DNA of 64,000 nt, taken from positions 8,790,391 to 8,854,390 of the forward strand of contig CM067319.1 in the NCBI GenBank assembly GCA_034231615.1, read 5' to 3'. The DNA comes from Meghimatium bilineatum (lineage: Eukaryota > Mollusca > Gastropoda > Stylommatophora > Philomycidae). The translations under genes and the position numbers were made by a program. The notes beneath the pieces are model-generated. The model saw only the letters and a list, made by a program, of their open reading frames with translations. It was not told the origin of the DNA and did not search any database. This document shows, one piece after another, positions 32,877-44,212 of this stretch (positions are counted from its first letter, which is position 1; every line of letters begins with the position of its first letter).

Positions 32877-32948
32877 ATGGCAGACCACCCGGCTGAGAAC
32901 GACATTAAACAAATATTCAAACGTTCGTTGTCAGTACCAACAAATAAA
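32877..32948 (+). CDS. ArfGAP exon 1 (start codon, 24 codons)
   Basis: The ATG has a good context (A at -3, G at +4) and opens a 24-codon segment reading MADHPAENDIKQIFKR then SLSVPTNK. This is the typical ArfGAP2/3 N-terminus: an amphipathic helix with FKR, ending in TNK just before the first zinc-finger cysteine. It ends in phase 0 at a GTAATT donor and joins directly to exon 2 (QCFDCG). The next exon is 6.8 kb away, so short-ORF searches miss this exon. No earlier in-frame start is needed. Confidence 0.88.
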
Positions 32949-33302
32949 GTAATTGCATTGTTTGTCGAGATATTCTTGTTACACAATATTCGTTAAAATA
33001 TAATTTTATTTACTATGTTAATTTTATAATATACAAATCTATAATTTTAGAATATCAGGTCGCGAGTGCCTACGGAATTTTATTTGTTGTCTTTTCCCAC
33101 TTGTCAAGTTACACGGTACTTGCTTGTGACTGATGACGAAGTCATTCATTTGATGAAACATAGACTAATATTTATCAAGTCTAATGAAAGCTAGCATAAT
33201 ACATATTTTACATAAATTCTATTAAGTAGCCTAATCAATAGAAGGTGGTACTGCTAGTAGAACATAATGGAAAATAATACGCGTAGGACAGGTAATGAAG
33301 TC

Positions 33303-33994
33303 CTACTGAATGACGACTAAAACACTACACACTATCAGGATGTAAATATGGTACATAAAACAAAACACAGAATATAATCTACAGATGACAATACACAGGA
33401 CAAAGTCGACGTTTCGGACCAATAGGCCTTTTTCAAGATACGGACATAACATACAAACATAAAAAAACCACAAGTAAAAATGATTTCGTATGCGAGTGAA
33501 ATGTGGTGGTAAGATAGATACCGGAAGCATACGAACAGGAAGTACACAAAGACGATAATACAGGTGAAACGAGAGGAACAAAACGATGACGTAACAAAGA
33601 CCAATACGACCGAGAACTAAGCGAAAGAGTGGTCGGAATTGAGTCCAAATGGCTTGATGGTAGCCAACTCGAAAATGAGACGATTTTCGAGGGCGTACTT
33701 AGATCTATCATCGGTTGTGCAGGATCTGATGGCAGTGACCTGAATGTCAAGGACACCACGGTGGCCATCGCCGTTGAAGTGATTGGCCACAGGAGTGGGT
33801 GTTCTGTGTTTGATAGCATGCAAGTGGTTACAGAATCGGTCGCTCAGTCTAAGGCCAGTCTCACCGATATATTGCTTACCACAGCGTTTACATATGATCA
33901 CGTAAATCACATTACGGGATTCACATGTAAAGGCCTCATCGATGGAGAAACTGGCCTTGGGGAATGATTGGTGTACACTGTTACCTTCGCTCAA
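33303..33994 (-). mobile_element. Penelope-like element fragment (GIY-YIG endonuclease and 3' end)
   Basis: The minus-strand frame 33617-33994 reads RNVIYVIICKRCGKQYIGET, then LRLSDRFCNHL, VANHFNGDGH and ENRLIFELATI. This is the GIY-YIG nuclease of Penelope-like elements, with the expected Tyr pairs, Arg and Glu and a Cys-pair insertion. The 3' side (33303-33616) has the PLE-like GGCCTATTGGTCCGAAACGT block near 33407-33432. The RT domain, expected above 33994, is absent. It lies in ArfGAP intron 1. Confidence 0.82.
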
Positions 33995-34039
33995 GTTTCT
34001 AGGTATTACCTAACCTTTGCAGTGTGATTTGTAGAATTT

Positions 34040-34330
34040 ATATTTAAAATAGGGTTAGGGATAAGGGTTAGGGTAAATTTCTCGTTCAAGTAACCACTGT
34101 GCTATAAATAGCGCAATGTTTATATTCCGGACTACCAGACGTCATGGATTTCCGCGCACTGCAAATGAAAATAATGGATGCCGTGACGCCACACAGCGGA
34201 AGCAAAAAGGAGAGTTTTTGCGCGCGACGTGGCTTTGTGAATGGTAGAGCCAACCATTTCATTCGTTTTGCGCGGAATACGGCAAAATCCATAGTCGGCT
34301 AGTCCAAAATATAAACATTGTTAATTAGAT
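34040..34330 (+). repeat. TATA/CRE repeat, copy A
   Basis: Contains GTGCTATAAATAGCGC, GACGTCATGG and a CGTGACGCC segment in the same order as the copies at 35130 and 37447. Preceded by a telomere-like TTAGGG run (34050-34074). Confidence 0.6.
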
Positions 34331-34839
34331 TAAATACGTACATCATTCATCTTGGCTTGCCTGATAAATCCATGCTTTATTTCACACAAGAACTCCACGA
34401 AAATATCTGCCGACTCCTGCCAAATCCGTTGTAACCATTGAATCCATCAATTCTGCTATCAGTCTCTATCAATGTGTATTGATAATGATAGAATAAACGG
34501 GCACATAAACGGGTATATACCTAACCTTCACGAATGCAGCAATCCAAATATGCACTTATTTCACCAGCACGTAAATTTAGGGAATATGTCAGATCGTTTG
34601 TCGTGCACTACAGTATTCTTCTAATGAACGCGTGGGCTATTTTCAAAATGTCTCTCTTTTTCGGAAGTAGGTTTTGGTGATGTAGCACCCCCTCTTTTGG
34701 AAGGAAAGCCCCCGTTGTTGTTTTTAAAAAAATTTGTTTTGGTTTTTTTTTCTAATTGTGAAGGAAATGAATTATTTTGCTGAATGTAATATATGGGGGT
34801 GGGCTTTGCCCCCCCCCCCTTCCTTTTTTTTCTTTTTTA

Positions 34840-35110
34840 CCTAACCACCACCTTACCCAACACTTCACCTCGAGATCACATTCCACAACCGACTTCCGTT
34901 AAAGGTTAGGAAGCCCCATGAATCCAGGCCAAAGGTCACAACAGTTACTTGAACGTGAAATGCGCCAGGGTTAGGATCAGTTATAAATTAAAAAATAACA
35001 GTTATAAAAGTTATATTTGTAAATGTGGTTTGTGTTGGGAGATCTGACGTCACGGTATCCATTGGAGTTACACGCGCAGTGTACACCGATACGAAAAATT
35101 TACCTTTTTT
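34840..35110 (-). repeat. Diverged relative of the TATA/CRE repeat, minus orientation
   Basis: Has a full CRE TGACGTCA at 35045-35052 plus GTTACTTGAACG and CCTAACC-type blocks that echo copy A in reverse. Identity is low, so this assignment is weaker. Confidence 0.35.
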
Positions 35111-35129
35111 TCGGTAAAAGTACAGAATA

Positions 35130-35480
35130 ATTCTCTGCTGTGTTATAAATAGCACACTTGACAATTTTAACTATCCAACGTCATGGATCCCCGTGTAACA
35201 CCAATCAAAATAATGGCTGCCTTGACGTCACATCCGACAATCACACAGTTCAACTCTAGACACAGACGAACTTATGCATAATCTGTTTGTTTTCCGATTT
35301 ACACATTTTTTACAATTTCCTATTATTTGTGGTGAGCGATCAGTATTTCTGCTCGCTATACACGGAGTGAGGTGTGCGCACACATTAGAAATATTATTTC
35401 TAATCCTAACCTTACTCTAAGTACTTACCCGTAAGCTTGCCAAATCACACAACAAAGGTCAGAAAATACATCGAAACTAG
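35130..35480 (+). repeat. TATA/CRE repeat, copy B
   Basis: Starts at TGTTATAAATAGCACAC. It carries AACGTCATGG, a full TGACGTCA (35223-35230), TTATGCATAATCTG and the terminal CCTAACC block. It runs to AGCAAAGGTCACAG, matching the outer end of the 37060-37425 copy. Confidence 0.7.
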
Positions 35481-36251
35481 AGCAAAGGTCACAGCGGAGA
35501 ACTATAATGTACTTCAGCCGGCTAACTGTAACCTTGTGCAGCAATCAAATATCATCAATGTACTTATATATTCATATTCTGTATCCAGTCCCATTTCCAA
35601 TGATGTATTTCACATACACTATTTTATCAATATTAGTATGTCAAGTGATACAATAAAAAACACATATAAGGAAATTTTATAATAGTAATTTAGTCCAAAC
35701 CTAAAAATAATCAAGTCCTGAAAGAGTTAAAAATTGCAATTCAGCGATACCTCAACCAAGTATGTACGTCAGTGCTGAAAAAAAATAAATTTTTTTCTAA
35801 TGAATTTGACATCAAAATGGAACATATAGGAAAATATAAATAAAACTTGTGAATACAAAATGTAGCCAAGCTGATAATTTCTGAATTATCTTTTGTTATT
35901 TTCAATAATACAATTCACAAACTATACATTTTTGTGTTTGCGGAGACAAGACGCTTATGTTGATCATATTTCTGGAATTTTATGATGGACACAGAACTAA
36001 TTGATATTCAAAATGACTGCTTATTTGCATAATTAAAATGAAAATAAATTATATATCTATTAAACATAATAAAATACCACAGAAACTATATATTTTTGTA
36101 TTCGCAAAGACAAGACGCATCTGTTGATCACATTGCTGTGATTCTCAGATGCACGTACAACTAATTAATATTCAAAATTTTGGCTAATGTGCATAATTTA
36201 AACAAATGTTGATATTTTAAATAATTAACTGTTGGTTTGGGCATTGTTTTA

Positions 36252-36770
36252 AAGAAACAGTACAGCAGTGGATCCCAGGTCACTGTGGCATACCTGGAAA
36301 TGAAAAAGCTGATCTCCTGGCAAGGAAAGGGGGATCACTGGAACAAATAGAAAATGATAATACGTACTATGAAAGTAAGACCATGTTAAAAGCAGAATAT
36401 AAGAAAAAGTGGAAGCAAATGCACCCAACTGCAGAACCAAATGACCCCTACCACCAAATGTCACGCAAGGAACAAACCATCATTTTCAGATTACGAACTG
36501 GTCACAACAGACTGAGAAGTCACATGTTCCGAAAGCTGAAGATTGGTGAGACAGACCTGTGCAACTGTGGACTGAGCCCAGAGACTGCAGAACACATTCT
36601 TCATGCCTGTCAACTCTACCAAGAAGAGAGGGAGAAAATATGGCCTACTGAGACGGCACTGCTTCCAGATTTGAGGGGTTCCATGGATGACATGAAGCGA
36701 ATCACACAATTCATTGAAGCTATTGGTGCTGTAACCTGATATCTGACTGAAGAACGATGAAGAAGAAGAA
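36252..36770 (+). mobile_element. 5'-truncated LINE-N relative with target-site duplication
   Basis: Codes the end of RNase H (QQWIPGHCGIPGNEKADLLA), the RLRTGHNRLRSHM block and the CNCGLSPETAEHIL knuckle, then a stop and a tail GAAGAACGATGAAGAAGAAG. GGCATTGTTTTA flanks it at 36240-36251 and 36771-36782. Protein identity to the intact LINE is only partial, so it is a separate subfamily. Confidence 0.9.
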
Positions 36771-37069
36771 GGCATTGTTTTACTCTCTTAAAAGTTACAT
36801 ATATAAAAAGAAAAATGGTTACAGAACTTAATAAATCTAGTTTCAAACACAACAAATGATGCAAACACTATTTTAAACCCTGTCACAATAAATTTATAGC
36901 CTAAGAAAAATTTCCCAAACACGCTAATCCCAGATGTCCAAGTACCTACTTCAAAAACAAATGTTGATGAGTGGTCTATTACTAAGAAGTGTGTAGTGTA
37001 TGACTGTATCAATTCACTGTATCTCAATTTGTGAATCTGTGGATAAAGGTGGTTTTTAATTCTACACTG

Positions 37070-37425
37070 TGACCTTTTGCTCTAGTTTCGTGGTATTTCC
37101 TAACCTTTGTTGTGTGATTTGGCAAGCTTACGGTTAAGTACTTAGAGTACGGTTAGGATTAGAAATAATGTTTTTAAGTGCGTACACCTTGATCCGTGTG
37201 TAGCGGGCAGAAATACTGATCGCTCAGTACAAATAATAGGAAATAAAAAAAAATGTGTAAATTGGAAAAGAAACAGATTATGCATAAGTTCGTCTGTGTC
37301 TAGATTTGAACTGAGTGATTGTCGGGATGTGACATCAAGGCAGCCATTAATTTCATTGGTGTTAAACGGAAACACCGTCTAGTTAAAAATGTAAACAGTG
37401 TGCTATTTATAGCACAGTGTAGAAT
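37070..37425 (-). repeat. TATA/CRE repeat, left arm of an inverted pair (copy C)
   Basis: Reverse complement of the right arm at 37447-37727: GTGCTATTTATAGCAC, TTATGCATAAGT and GATTGTCGGGATGTGAC blocks appear in mirror order. A 21-bp centre separates the arms. Confidence 0.8.
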
Positions 37426-37446
37426 CCAAAGCAACTTTACCCTCTT

Positions 37447-37727
37447 CACTGTGCTATAAATAGCACACTGTTTACATTTTGAACTAGCAGACATCACAGG
37501 TTTCTGTGTAACATCAATGAAATTAATGGCTGTGATGTCACATCCCGACAATCACTGAGTTCAACTCTAGACACATGAACTTATGCATAATCTTTTCCAA
37601 TTTACATATTAAAAAAAATTCCCTATGATTTGTACTGAACGATAGTTATTTTTTTGCGCTACACGCGGAGCGAGGTGCGTGCACACATTAGAAATATTAT
37701 TTATAATCCTAACCGTACTTAACCTTC
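37447..37727 (+). repeat. TATA/CRE repeat, right arm of inverted pair (copy D)
   Basis: Starts GTGCTATAAATAGCAC and ends CCTAACCGTACTTAACC. A LINE-R tail abuts the end, which may have removed the terminal part present in the left arm. Confidence 0.8.
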
Positions 37728-37910
37728 ATCATCATTAAGTGCAGTCTCCGCAACGAAGGTTGGCTGCAACGTATCTCCAACATCCCGTCTCTTGTTTTGG
37801 TGGTGCACTCTGCTGGACTAACCTGTCCATCTTGTGATGTTACTCTCCCATTTGTATCTCTGCCTACCTCTTGCCCGCTTCCCGTTGACTTTACCCTCAA
37901 GTAAAGTATA
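37728..37910 (-). mobile_element. LINE-R 3' end
   Basis: Plus-strand ATCATCATTAAGTGCAGTCT, CGCAACGAAGGTTGGCTGC and the RARGRQRYKWES-coding segment in reverse: same 3' end as 8890-9566 and 31522. Confidence 0.75.
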
Positions 37911-38310
37911 TGAACAGTGACCAATGAAAATCACAACAATAATAAAAAATGTAATGAATGAAAGCTTGTTTACTTGTTCAGTGGTCTTCTTTACTGTGGG
38001 CGATCATGACCACAGTGACTAATGGTAGTTCAATGGACTGATATGTTGAATGCAGTCAAGGAGCTAGGCCAGTTGGATGATATGGTGTGTATTTCTTCTG
38101 TGTTTGTGGCAAGAATGCAGGACCTGCGAATGAAGCTTGGTGTTACAAGAAATGAGCAGCATATAGAAATTAAAGGAGAGCTATCAACCAGCGCAGAATA
38201 GTTATTAAATGCTGAAGGACATAATGAGTATGAGATTGGAGCACCTATAGAGTGTAATGATAATGATCCGACAACTAACGTACTAAGTTGGTGGAGGATA
38301 TGTAGATATA

Positions 38311-38600
38311 TATGTCACCTGTAAAAAAATCATTGTCACTGCATGTATTGTCTCAGTTTTTTTACTATCTTCTGTCAAATGGTTCCTGTGAATGATGAAG
38401 ATATGCAGGCCTGCAGAAATTACTCAGTTGTCCTTTTGTGGCAGACTCCTAGTTGACAGGAAATGCCAGACGTACCATCACTATAGATGGATCAAGTGAT
38501 CTGACAGTAGAATGCTGAAGTAGTTAATCCAGAAGTATATGCTACACTCCTAGCAGGATATGATGATCCACGGATACTTCTGCACTGAAATGCCTCCTGT
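38311..38600. repeat. Unclassified dispersed repeat U2, copy 1
   Basis: About 290 bp matching 51335-51625: GTCACCTGTAAAAAAATCAT, TCTTCTGTCAAATGG, CAGAAGTATATGCTA and CTAGCAGGATATGATG blocks keep order and spacing. No coding or tRNA-like feature is seen. Confidence 0.65.
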
Positions 38601-38618
38601 AATCTGTATTCCACATCA

Positions 38619-38770
38619 GCCATGTGTCATTAATTAATCTTCAGTTCTGAAACACCTAATCCCAAATCATCATCCCCAAACACTTCCACTAAAACAAACC
38701 CACATTAGCCATTTGCAGTTAATCCCCAGCCCTGAAACACTTAACCTCAAATCACCATCCTCACACACAT
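38619..38770. repeat. Two tandem units of about 80 bp
   Basis: CAGCCATGTGTCATTAATTA and TTAGCCATTTGCAGTTAATC begin diverged units; both contain CTGAAACAC-TTAA/CTAA-CAAATCA-CATCC blocks. Confidence 0.5.
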
Positions 38771-39121
38771 CCGTAACGAAGTCTGATGTAGTAAATGTTT
38801 CATTTGCAAAGGTTAACCTTCCTTTAATCTGTAGCAAACTGATGTCATGTCACCATTGAGGTAGCCATTTGTAGTCATGGACAGCAATCTCCCATGATTA
38901 TTTCCCCATCATGCTTTTATAATATCTATTTGTTAAAGTGATTGTCCCTGAATTTTTCGCGGCAATATAAATACTCTTGTCGTAATTTATGAGACCTCTT
39001 CACGATTGCAAGCCATACTGTACAAGCCTAACTTCATTGATGCCATTGTTCGTTAATTCTTCATGGATGCTGATTTCAGACGAAGACTATGAAGGCTTCA
39101 GTGAGTTATATTATGGATATG

Positions 39122-39206
39122 ATTGATTAGTTGATAATCAGTTGACAATGAGTTGATAATCAGTTGACAATGAGTTGATAATCAGTTGACAATGAGTTGA
39201 TAATAA
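39122..39206. repeat. 22-bp tandem repeat, about 4 units
   Basis: Repeats AGTTGATAATCAGTTGACAA plus TG, near perfect. Confidence 0.9.
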
Positions 39207-39743
39207 TAGTTGCCAAGATATATAGATCTACATTGTTATTTGCCGCTACAGATATGGATTAACTCTGCCAGTAAGTCCTTTATGTGTGTATGTTTTTTGT
39301 CATTGTTATACTGTCCATATTGGTTGTCCACATAACACTGACAGATAAACACCACCACCATATCCAGCATCCACGTATCTCTATTATCGCAGAATTTGAA
39401 ATCTATAATAAATAAAAAGTTACACCAAAAAGCAAAAACTTCCAGAGAAATCATAAAAAATGTCTGGGTTCCAGAAAGAGGTTGCATACTTTTCTCTGGG
39501 TTGCTAAAGGTTAAAAGAATAGATGGTGTCTAAAGTTAAATCCAATTTAAAAAAAAGTCAACCCAGTTTTTTTATCAATATCATGACCCCTACTCAAGTT
39601 CATGTTGACAGGTAAACTGCAAAGATAGTATCAAATTTACCGGGTAACTGTATTATTCTTTGTTGAGTGACATTTCGCTTGTAATTCCATATCATCATGT
39701 GAAATCTGAATAATGAATGATATAATCACTTTCTCTCTACCAG

Positions 39744-39935
39744 CAATGCTTTGACTGTGGTCATAGTAATCCAACATGGGCCAGTGTAACATACGGAGTC
39801 TTCTTGTGTATTGACTGCTCTGCAGTGCACAGGTCACTTGGTGTTCATGTCACTTTCATACGCTCAACACAATTAGATACAAACTGGACATGGCTGCAGC
39901 TTCGAGCCATGCAAGTCGGAGGAAATGCTAATGCT
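39744..39935 (+). CDS. ArfGAP exon 2: zinc finger and arginine finger
   Basis: A 64-codon exon with acceptor TCTCTACCAG and donor GTGAGT, phase 0 at both ends. It encodes almost the whole ArfGAP catalytic core. Cysteines lie at exon residues 2, 5, 22 and 25 (CX2CX16CX2C). After the fourth cysteine comes [10 protein letters not shown]; Arg 30 of the exon matches the catalytic arginine finger of the family. It also carries the conserved WASVTYG, FLCIDC, FIRST and LDTNW motifs. All catalytic residues are present, so the enzyme should be active. Confidence 0.96.
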
Positions 39936-40339
39936 GTGAGTATATTGTGTGTACATTAACTATATAGTGTGATTATCTGTGAAAAGAAGCGAAACACGTT
40001 GATCTCACTAGCGTTATCACTGGGCTTAATAGTTCTAAATATTTCTAAAAAAATGTCTGCCATTTCAAACGATTTTGATAGAGTATGACATTCTGTTCTG
40101 AAAACAAATGGAAAAGTAAATAATGTCAACTTTCATTTCCTGTGTTACCCGGATGAATGATGTTAGTTTAACATCATGATTTCCTTGTTGAAAGTGGTGC
40201 ATATCAATTGACGATACATGACGATGACAACTATTCAAATACATTGAATTTGGTGCCAGTTGGCGCCTACAGTATACTAAAGGTTAACATGAAATCGGAC
40301 ATTAACTCGCCCATGCAACAGCAAAGATGATGCTATCTA

Positions 40340-40590
40340 CAGACTGAGTGAAAGGAACAAACAATCATATTTAGATTGAGAACAGGCCACAACAGAATCA
40401 AACAATACATGTACAGAAAGTTTGTAGTTGGTGACATTGATATGTGCCTTTGTGAACAATTTCTAGAAAACACAGGACATTTTACAGAACTTTCTATTGT
40501 ATGGCACCAAAAAATGAAAACTATTGCGATCTGAAACAGCTCTGATGGATAAGCTCTACGACCCAGTCTCGGGGCTGGTGACCGCAGTAC
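40340..40590 (+). mobile_element. Decayed LINE-N fragment
   Basis: Broken codons match FRLRTGHNR-K-YMYRKF and a MCLCEQF remnant of the C-terminal knuckle. Several stops. No tail is visible because the next insertion cuts in. Confidence 0.55.
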
Positions 40591-40601
40591 AGTTCATTGA
40601 T

Positions 40602-40910
40602 CTTTCTTATTCTTCTTCTTTCGTTCACTTGAAACATGTCTATATCTGTAATTCTGTCTCCTTTATAAAACTCACTGTCTTTTGTAGTTCATACAGTGTC
40701 CCATAGAGTTTTGATTCCAGTATTGTTTCCTCTGGCCAATATGTCTGCCTCAGCGTTTCATGCTCAGAACACTCTTGAAGTATATGTTTGGCACTCTGTG
40801 CTGCCTGTCCACATGTACACATGGCTGTGTTGCCAATCTTGAACTTTGTATATATGCGACTGCGGAGTCGGTTGTGTCCTGTTCTGAGACGTAGAATTAT
40901 AACTTGTTAT
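40602..40910 (-). mobile_element. 5'-truncated LINE-N copy, very young-looking
   Basis: A minus copy of the last 300 bp of the intact LINE, with the C-terminal frame MCTCGQAAQSAKHILQECSE nearly identical and its stop kept. The tail is GAAAGAAGAAGAATAAG. Flanks AGTTCATTGAT (40591-40601) and AGTTAATTGAT (40911-40921) are a near-perfect duplication. Confidence 0.9.
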
Positions 40911-40977
40911 AGTTAATTGATGAAACCAATATTAGCGTCTGACTTCAATTGAAGAAAGAGAAAGAATAAGACATAGT

Positions 40978-41168
40978 CAGTGGCCAGCTGTGATGCTTGG
41001 GGTGGAGTTGGCTGTCCCATTTCAAATATCAAAGTGACCCAGAACCCATACCGGTCAGATGTGTCAGATAGAAAGGTACACATATTGCAGCTAGGCTTCA
41101 TTCCATTGCACAATGTATTCCGCTCTCTAGACTACATCCTGCTAATCTGCAAGAGTTTGAATATAGAA
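40978..41168 (+). mobile_element. SINE-A partial copy
   Basis: Starts within the GGGGTGGAGTTGGCTGTCCC arm and ends at CTGCAAGAGTTTGAATATAG. The 5' head and (GAA)n tail are missing. Confidence 0.75.
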
Positions 41169-41403
41169 AAATTTGTGATGCCGCTAGCGCAAAGTTTTAT
41201 GAGCTTTGCAATTTCCTTGTATTTGTTAATTACTTGGAGAAGGGGAAGCTTCTGCATGGGCAAAGGCGATCCTCGATATTAAAGTCCTCAAAAGAGCACT
41301 GTGAAGAGGGTATCCCAGTGGAAATTCTCAATACATACATGATCCCGAACCCAATGTTCTTCTCTCAGGACTAACAGGTTGCTGTTATCTGTCATGATTT
41401 CAG

Positions 41404-41535
41404 AGAGCATTCTTCCAGCAGCATGGCTGTACAACAAATGATGCCCAGAAGAAGTACCACAGCAGAGCTGCTACTTTGTACAGGGACAAGTTAGTGTCAC
41501 TTGCACAGCATGCTATGAGGCAGCATGGATCAAAG
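41404..41535 (+). CDS. ArfGAP exon 3: C-terminal half of GAP domain
   Basis: A 44-codon exon, phase 0 at both ends, acceptor GATTTCAG and donor GTCAGT. It reads [20 protein letters not shown] and on to the [10 protein letters not shown] and QHG-SK segments. This closes the ArfGAP fold (FFxQHGC-TND-KYxSRAAxLYRxK is the family signature). It follows the preceding exon's ending GGNANA without a gap. Confidence 0.96.
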
Positions 41536-41582
41536 GTCAGTTGTTGTTTCTCACATCTTCTATACCAACAGTTGTGTATAAA

Positions 41583-41770
41583 GGAGGTTTTGGGGTGAAG
41601 TTAGCTGTCCTATTTATATATGGTTAAAGTGACCCAAAAGCATTGCTGGTCGGACGTGTCAGGCCAGAATGTGTAGATATTGCAGCTAATCTGTAAACCA
41701 TGAAAATGCATTCCGTTCTAGGGACTACATTCTGCTGATCTGCAGGAGTTTGAAAATGAACTCAGAAGTC
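41583..41770 (+). mobile_element. SINE-A partial copy
   Basis: From AAGGAGGTTTTGGGGTGAAG to GAAAATGAACTCAGAAG; head lost. Directly followed by a 42-bp satellite. Confidence 0.75.
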
Positions 41771-41778
41771 ATATACAC

Positions 41779-42075
41779 ATTGGATATAAATGACACATTA
41801 GAATAGTGTATCTGTTAACCCCAGGATACCAATGACACATTAGAATAGTATGTCTGTTAACCCCAGGATATCAGTGACACATTAGAATAGTATGTCTGTT
41901 AACCCCAGGATATCAGTGACACATTAGAATAGTATGTCTGTTAACCCCAGGATACCAATGACACATTAGATAGTATGTCTGATAACCCCAGGATATCAAT
42001 GCCTCGTTAGAATATTATATCTGTTAACCCCAGGATTTCAATGACTCGTTAGAATAGTATATCTGTTAACCCCAG
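41779..42075. repeat. 42-bp tandem repeat, about 7 units (intron 3)
   Basis: Unit AATGACACATTAGAATAGTA then TGTCTGTTAACCCCAGGATA plus TC, with small changes in the outer units. Confidence 0.92.
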
Positions 42076-42359
42076 AAGAATCATTTCAGTATTTCATAAC
42101 AACAGATAACAATGTATCTCGGTGCAATGGAAAAGGGTATGCAAAACATGCATTCCAACCAGGTTTCCATAAATAACATAATTGCATTAAAATTGTATAT
42201 GTCACAGTGGTAAATATGTGCTCCATTGTTTTACTTTTGCTAGACTACTTTTAACACAAAGAATAATATATTGTTGTTACTGTTACTACTAAAACTAACA
42301 AATAATACAAATAAGTGTAACATTTTGAAAATATTAGTAACAGTAACAACAGTATCTTT

Positions 42360-42527
42360 CACTGGAAAGTTCAAAGGGAGAAGAGATAGGGGTCGACAAA
42401 AAGAAAAGTTACTAGATGGGCTTGTATCGCGGCACGGTAGAAGCTCACCAACCGAGCTTATTGACAACACAAGAGACAGAGAGTAGTGGAGAAACATGAT
42501 CGCCTACGCCAGTCGGCATGGCACTTG
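42360..42527 (+). mobile_element. LINE-R2-type 3' coding end
   Basis: Reads GKFKGRRDRGRQKEKLLDGL, SPTELIDNTRDRE, then after a stop WRNMIAYASRHGT: the typical LINE C-terminus also seen at 28870-28998. Confidence 0.75.
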
Positions 42528-43209
42528 AATTATTGAATAATAGTACTTTTATCCTTAGTGCTAACACTTTTGGTTTTTGTTGCTACAACATTCTTTATTT
42601 CCTCGAACATCCTGTGATACTTTACTTACTATTTAGACTACCGGTAGTTGACAGCATTGATACAAATTATAATGAACGTATACATGTTCAAAATAAGAAT
42701 ACGTACATTATATTGCTTCATTAATGTAGTATTCTACATGGATTTCAACTGTTCAAAGGAGCATTTTATGGTATTAATTCTTAGAAATAAGTCTTAACAG
42801 ATGGATGTGTCATGTGTTCAGCATCTTTGGTCATGCTTTTATTGAAATTCCGGTAACCATGGTGATATCTACTGACTTCTCCAGGTCAGAGCGGCAGCCC
42901 CATAGCTTGTACCTCAATTCTCTATCGTCTGACCAGACCCACTGTCTCTGCTGTATGTATGTTTTGCAGTCCTGAAGTAGCCAGGCAGTCATCACCATGT
43001 CAAGTCATATCTTAGTCCTGAAGTATGTATTCAGGAGTTGGGATTCCGGATCCATACAGACATTCATCTGTGTATGAGATCCTCAGTCGGTAAAGATGAC
43101 CCAACAGCCTGCAATGTCCTGTTGTTCTAAGTTGAAATAGTGTGGTCTCTTGATGTTTGTGTGGAGGTGATGTATTGCATCAGGTTTGTCTTTCACTTCC
43201 ATTTGTTAC

Positions 43210-43350
43210 GTCCACCTTCTCTGTAGGACAGTTGGTCCACCTTCTCTGTAGGACAGTTGGTCCACCTTCTCTGTAGGACAGTTGGTCCACCTTCTCTGTA
43301 GGACAGTTGGTCCACCTTCTCTGTAGGACAGTTGGTCCACCTTCTCTGTA
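43210..43350. repeat. 25-bp tandem repeat, about 5.6 units (intron 3)
   Basis: Unit TGTAGGACAGTTGGTCCACC plus TTCTC, perfect. The surrounding reverse strand resembles a LINE-type DIITHRKTWDMRKLM segment, so the array may have grown in a LINE remnant. Confidence 0.93.
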
Positions 43351-43989
43351 CTGTATTGTTCCATTTACCTGTTCTTGACAGGAGCATAAGCTTTCTCATG
43401 TCCCATGTTTTTCTGTGTGTAATAATATCTTGACTTTTCATTGATTGAGTGACATACATTTTCTACAAAACAGTTGGAACACTTTCTTCATTTCCATGTA
43501 TCTAATCCTTAAATTCTGTATTTGGACCCCAGATTCTGTATGAAGGGTACTTTAATAAAGGTTAATACTTGAGATCAATGCAGGTATTTTCACGTAAATT
43601 TTTGTTCAAATATTTTGTTAAAAAATGCTAAAACTGTACAAGTTGACTGGTATATAATAGTTTGAAACAGAGCAAGTTTCATATTTATTGTGCATATTAG
43701 AGTCACAAAACTGGTGTACAAATATTTGTCAGAAACTGGTATACAAATATTAGGGTCACAAAACTGTTGAAAAAATAATGGGTCATAAAACTGGTGTAAA
43801 AATCAATGTATAAAAAAATGTCCAAACATTTAGTTTTGTAGAAATGTACAACTTAAAAAAAAAATATAAGTAAGTTTAATATTCCAGTATATAACCAAAA
43901 GTGCCAAAGGATATCCGACACAGGAGAGTGCAGCAGTAACACACATAGGAAGTGATAACACTAAAGAATAGATAAAAAATTTACTTCTA

Positions 43990-44212
43990 CTAAAAAAATA
44001 TATGAAAAAATTAGTAGCTTTTCCTATTAAGATGTAGCCATCAATCCAGCATTTTTTGGCTGTAATGATTATCTAGACAATATAAATATATTCAGTAGTT
44101 TTCCATTGCTATCTGAATGATCCAGATGCTCATATTCCTGTGGCTGGGGTTAAACTTGGTACCTTGGTCATCACAAACGTGCTCTGTACCACTTCGCCAC
44201 AGAGTTGAACTA
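43990..44212 (-). mobile_element. tRNA-derived SINE tS4, copy 1
   Basis: The minus-strand head has an A box TGGCGAAGTGG (44189-44199) and a damaged B box. Body shared with 47900-48105: GACAATATAAATAT, TTGGTACCTTGG and GCTCTGTACCAC. Confidence 0.65.

Noticed and set aside
34050..34074. TTAGGG-like run as an interstitial telomere
   Set aside because: Only about three imperfect units, inside a repeat family; too short.
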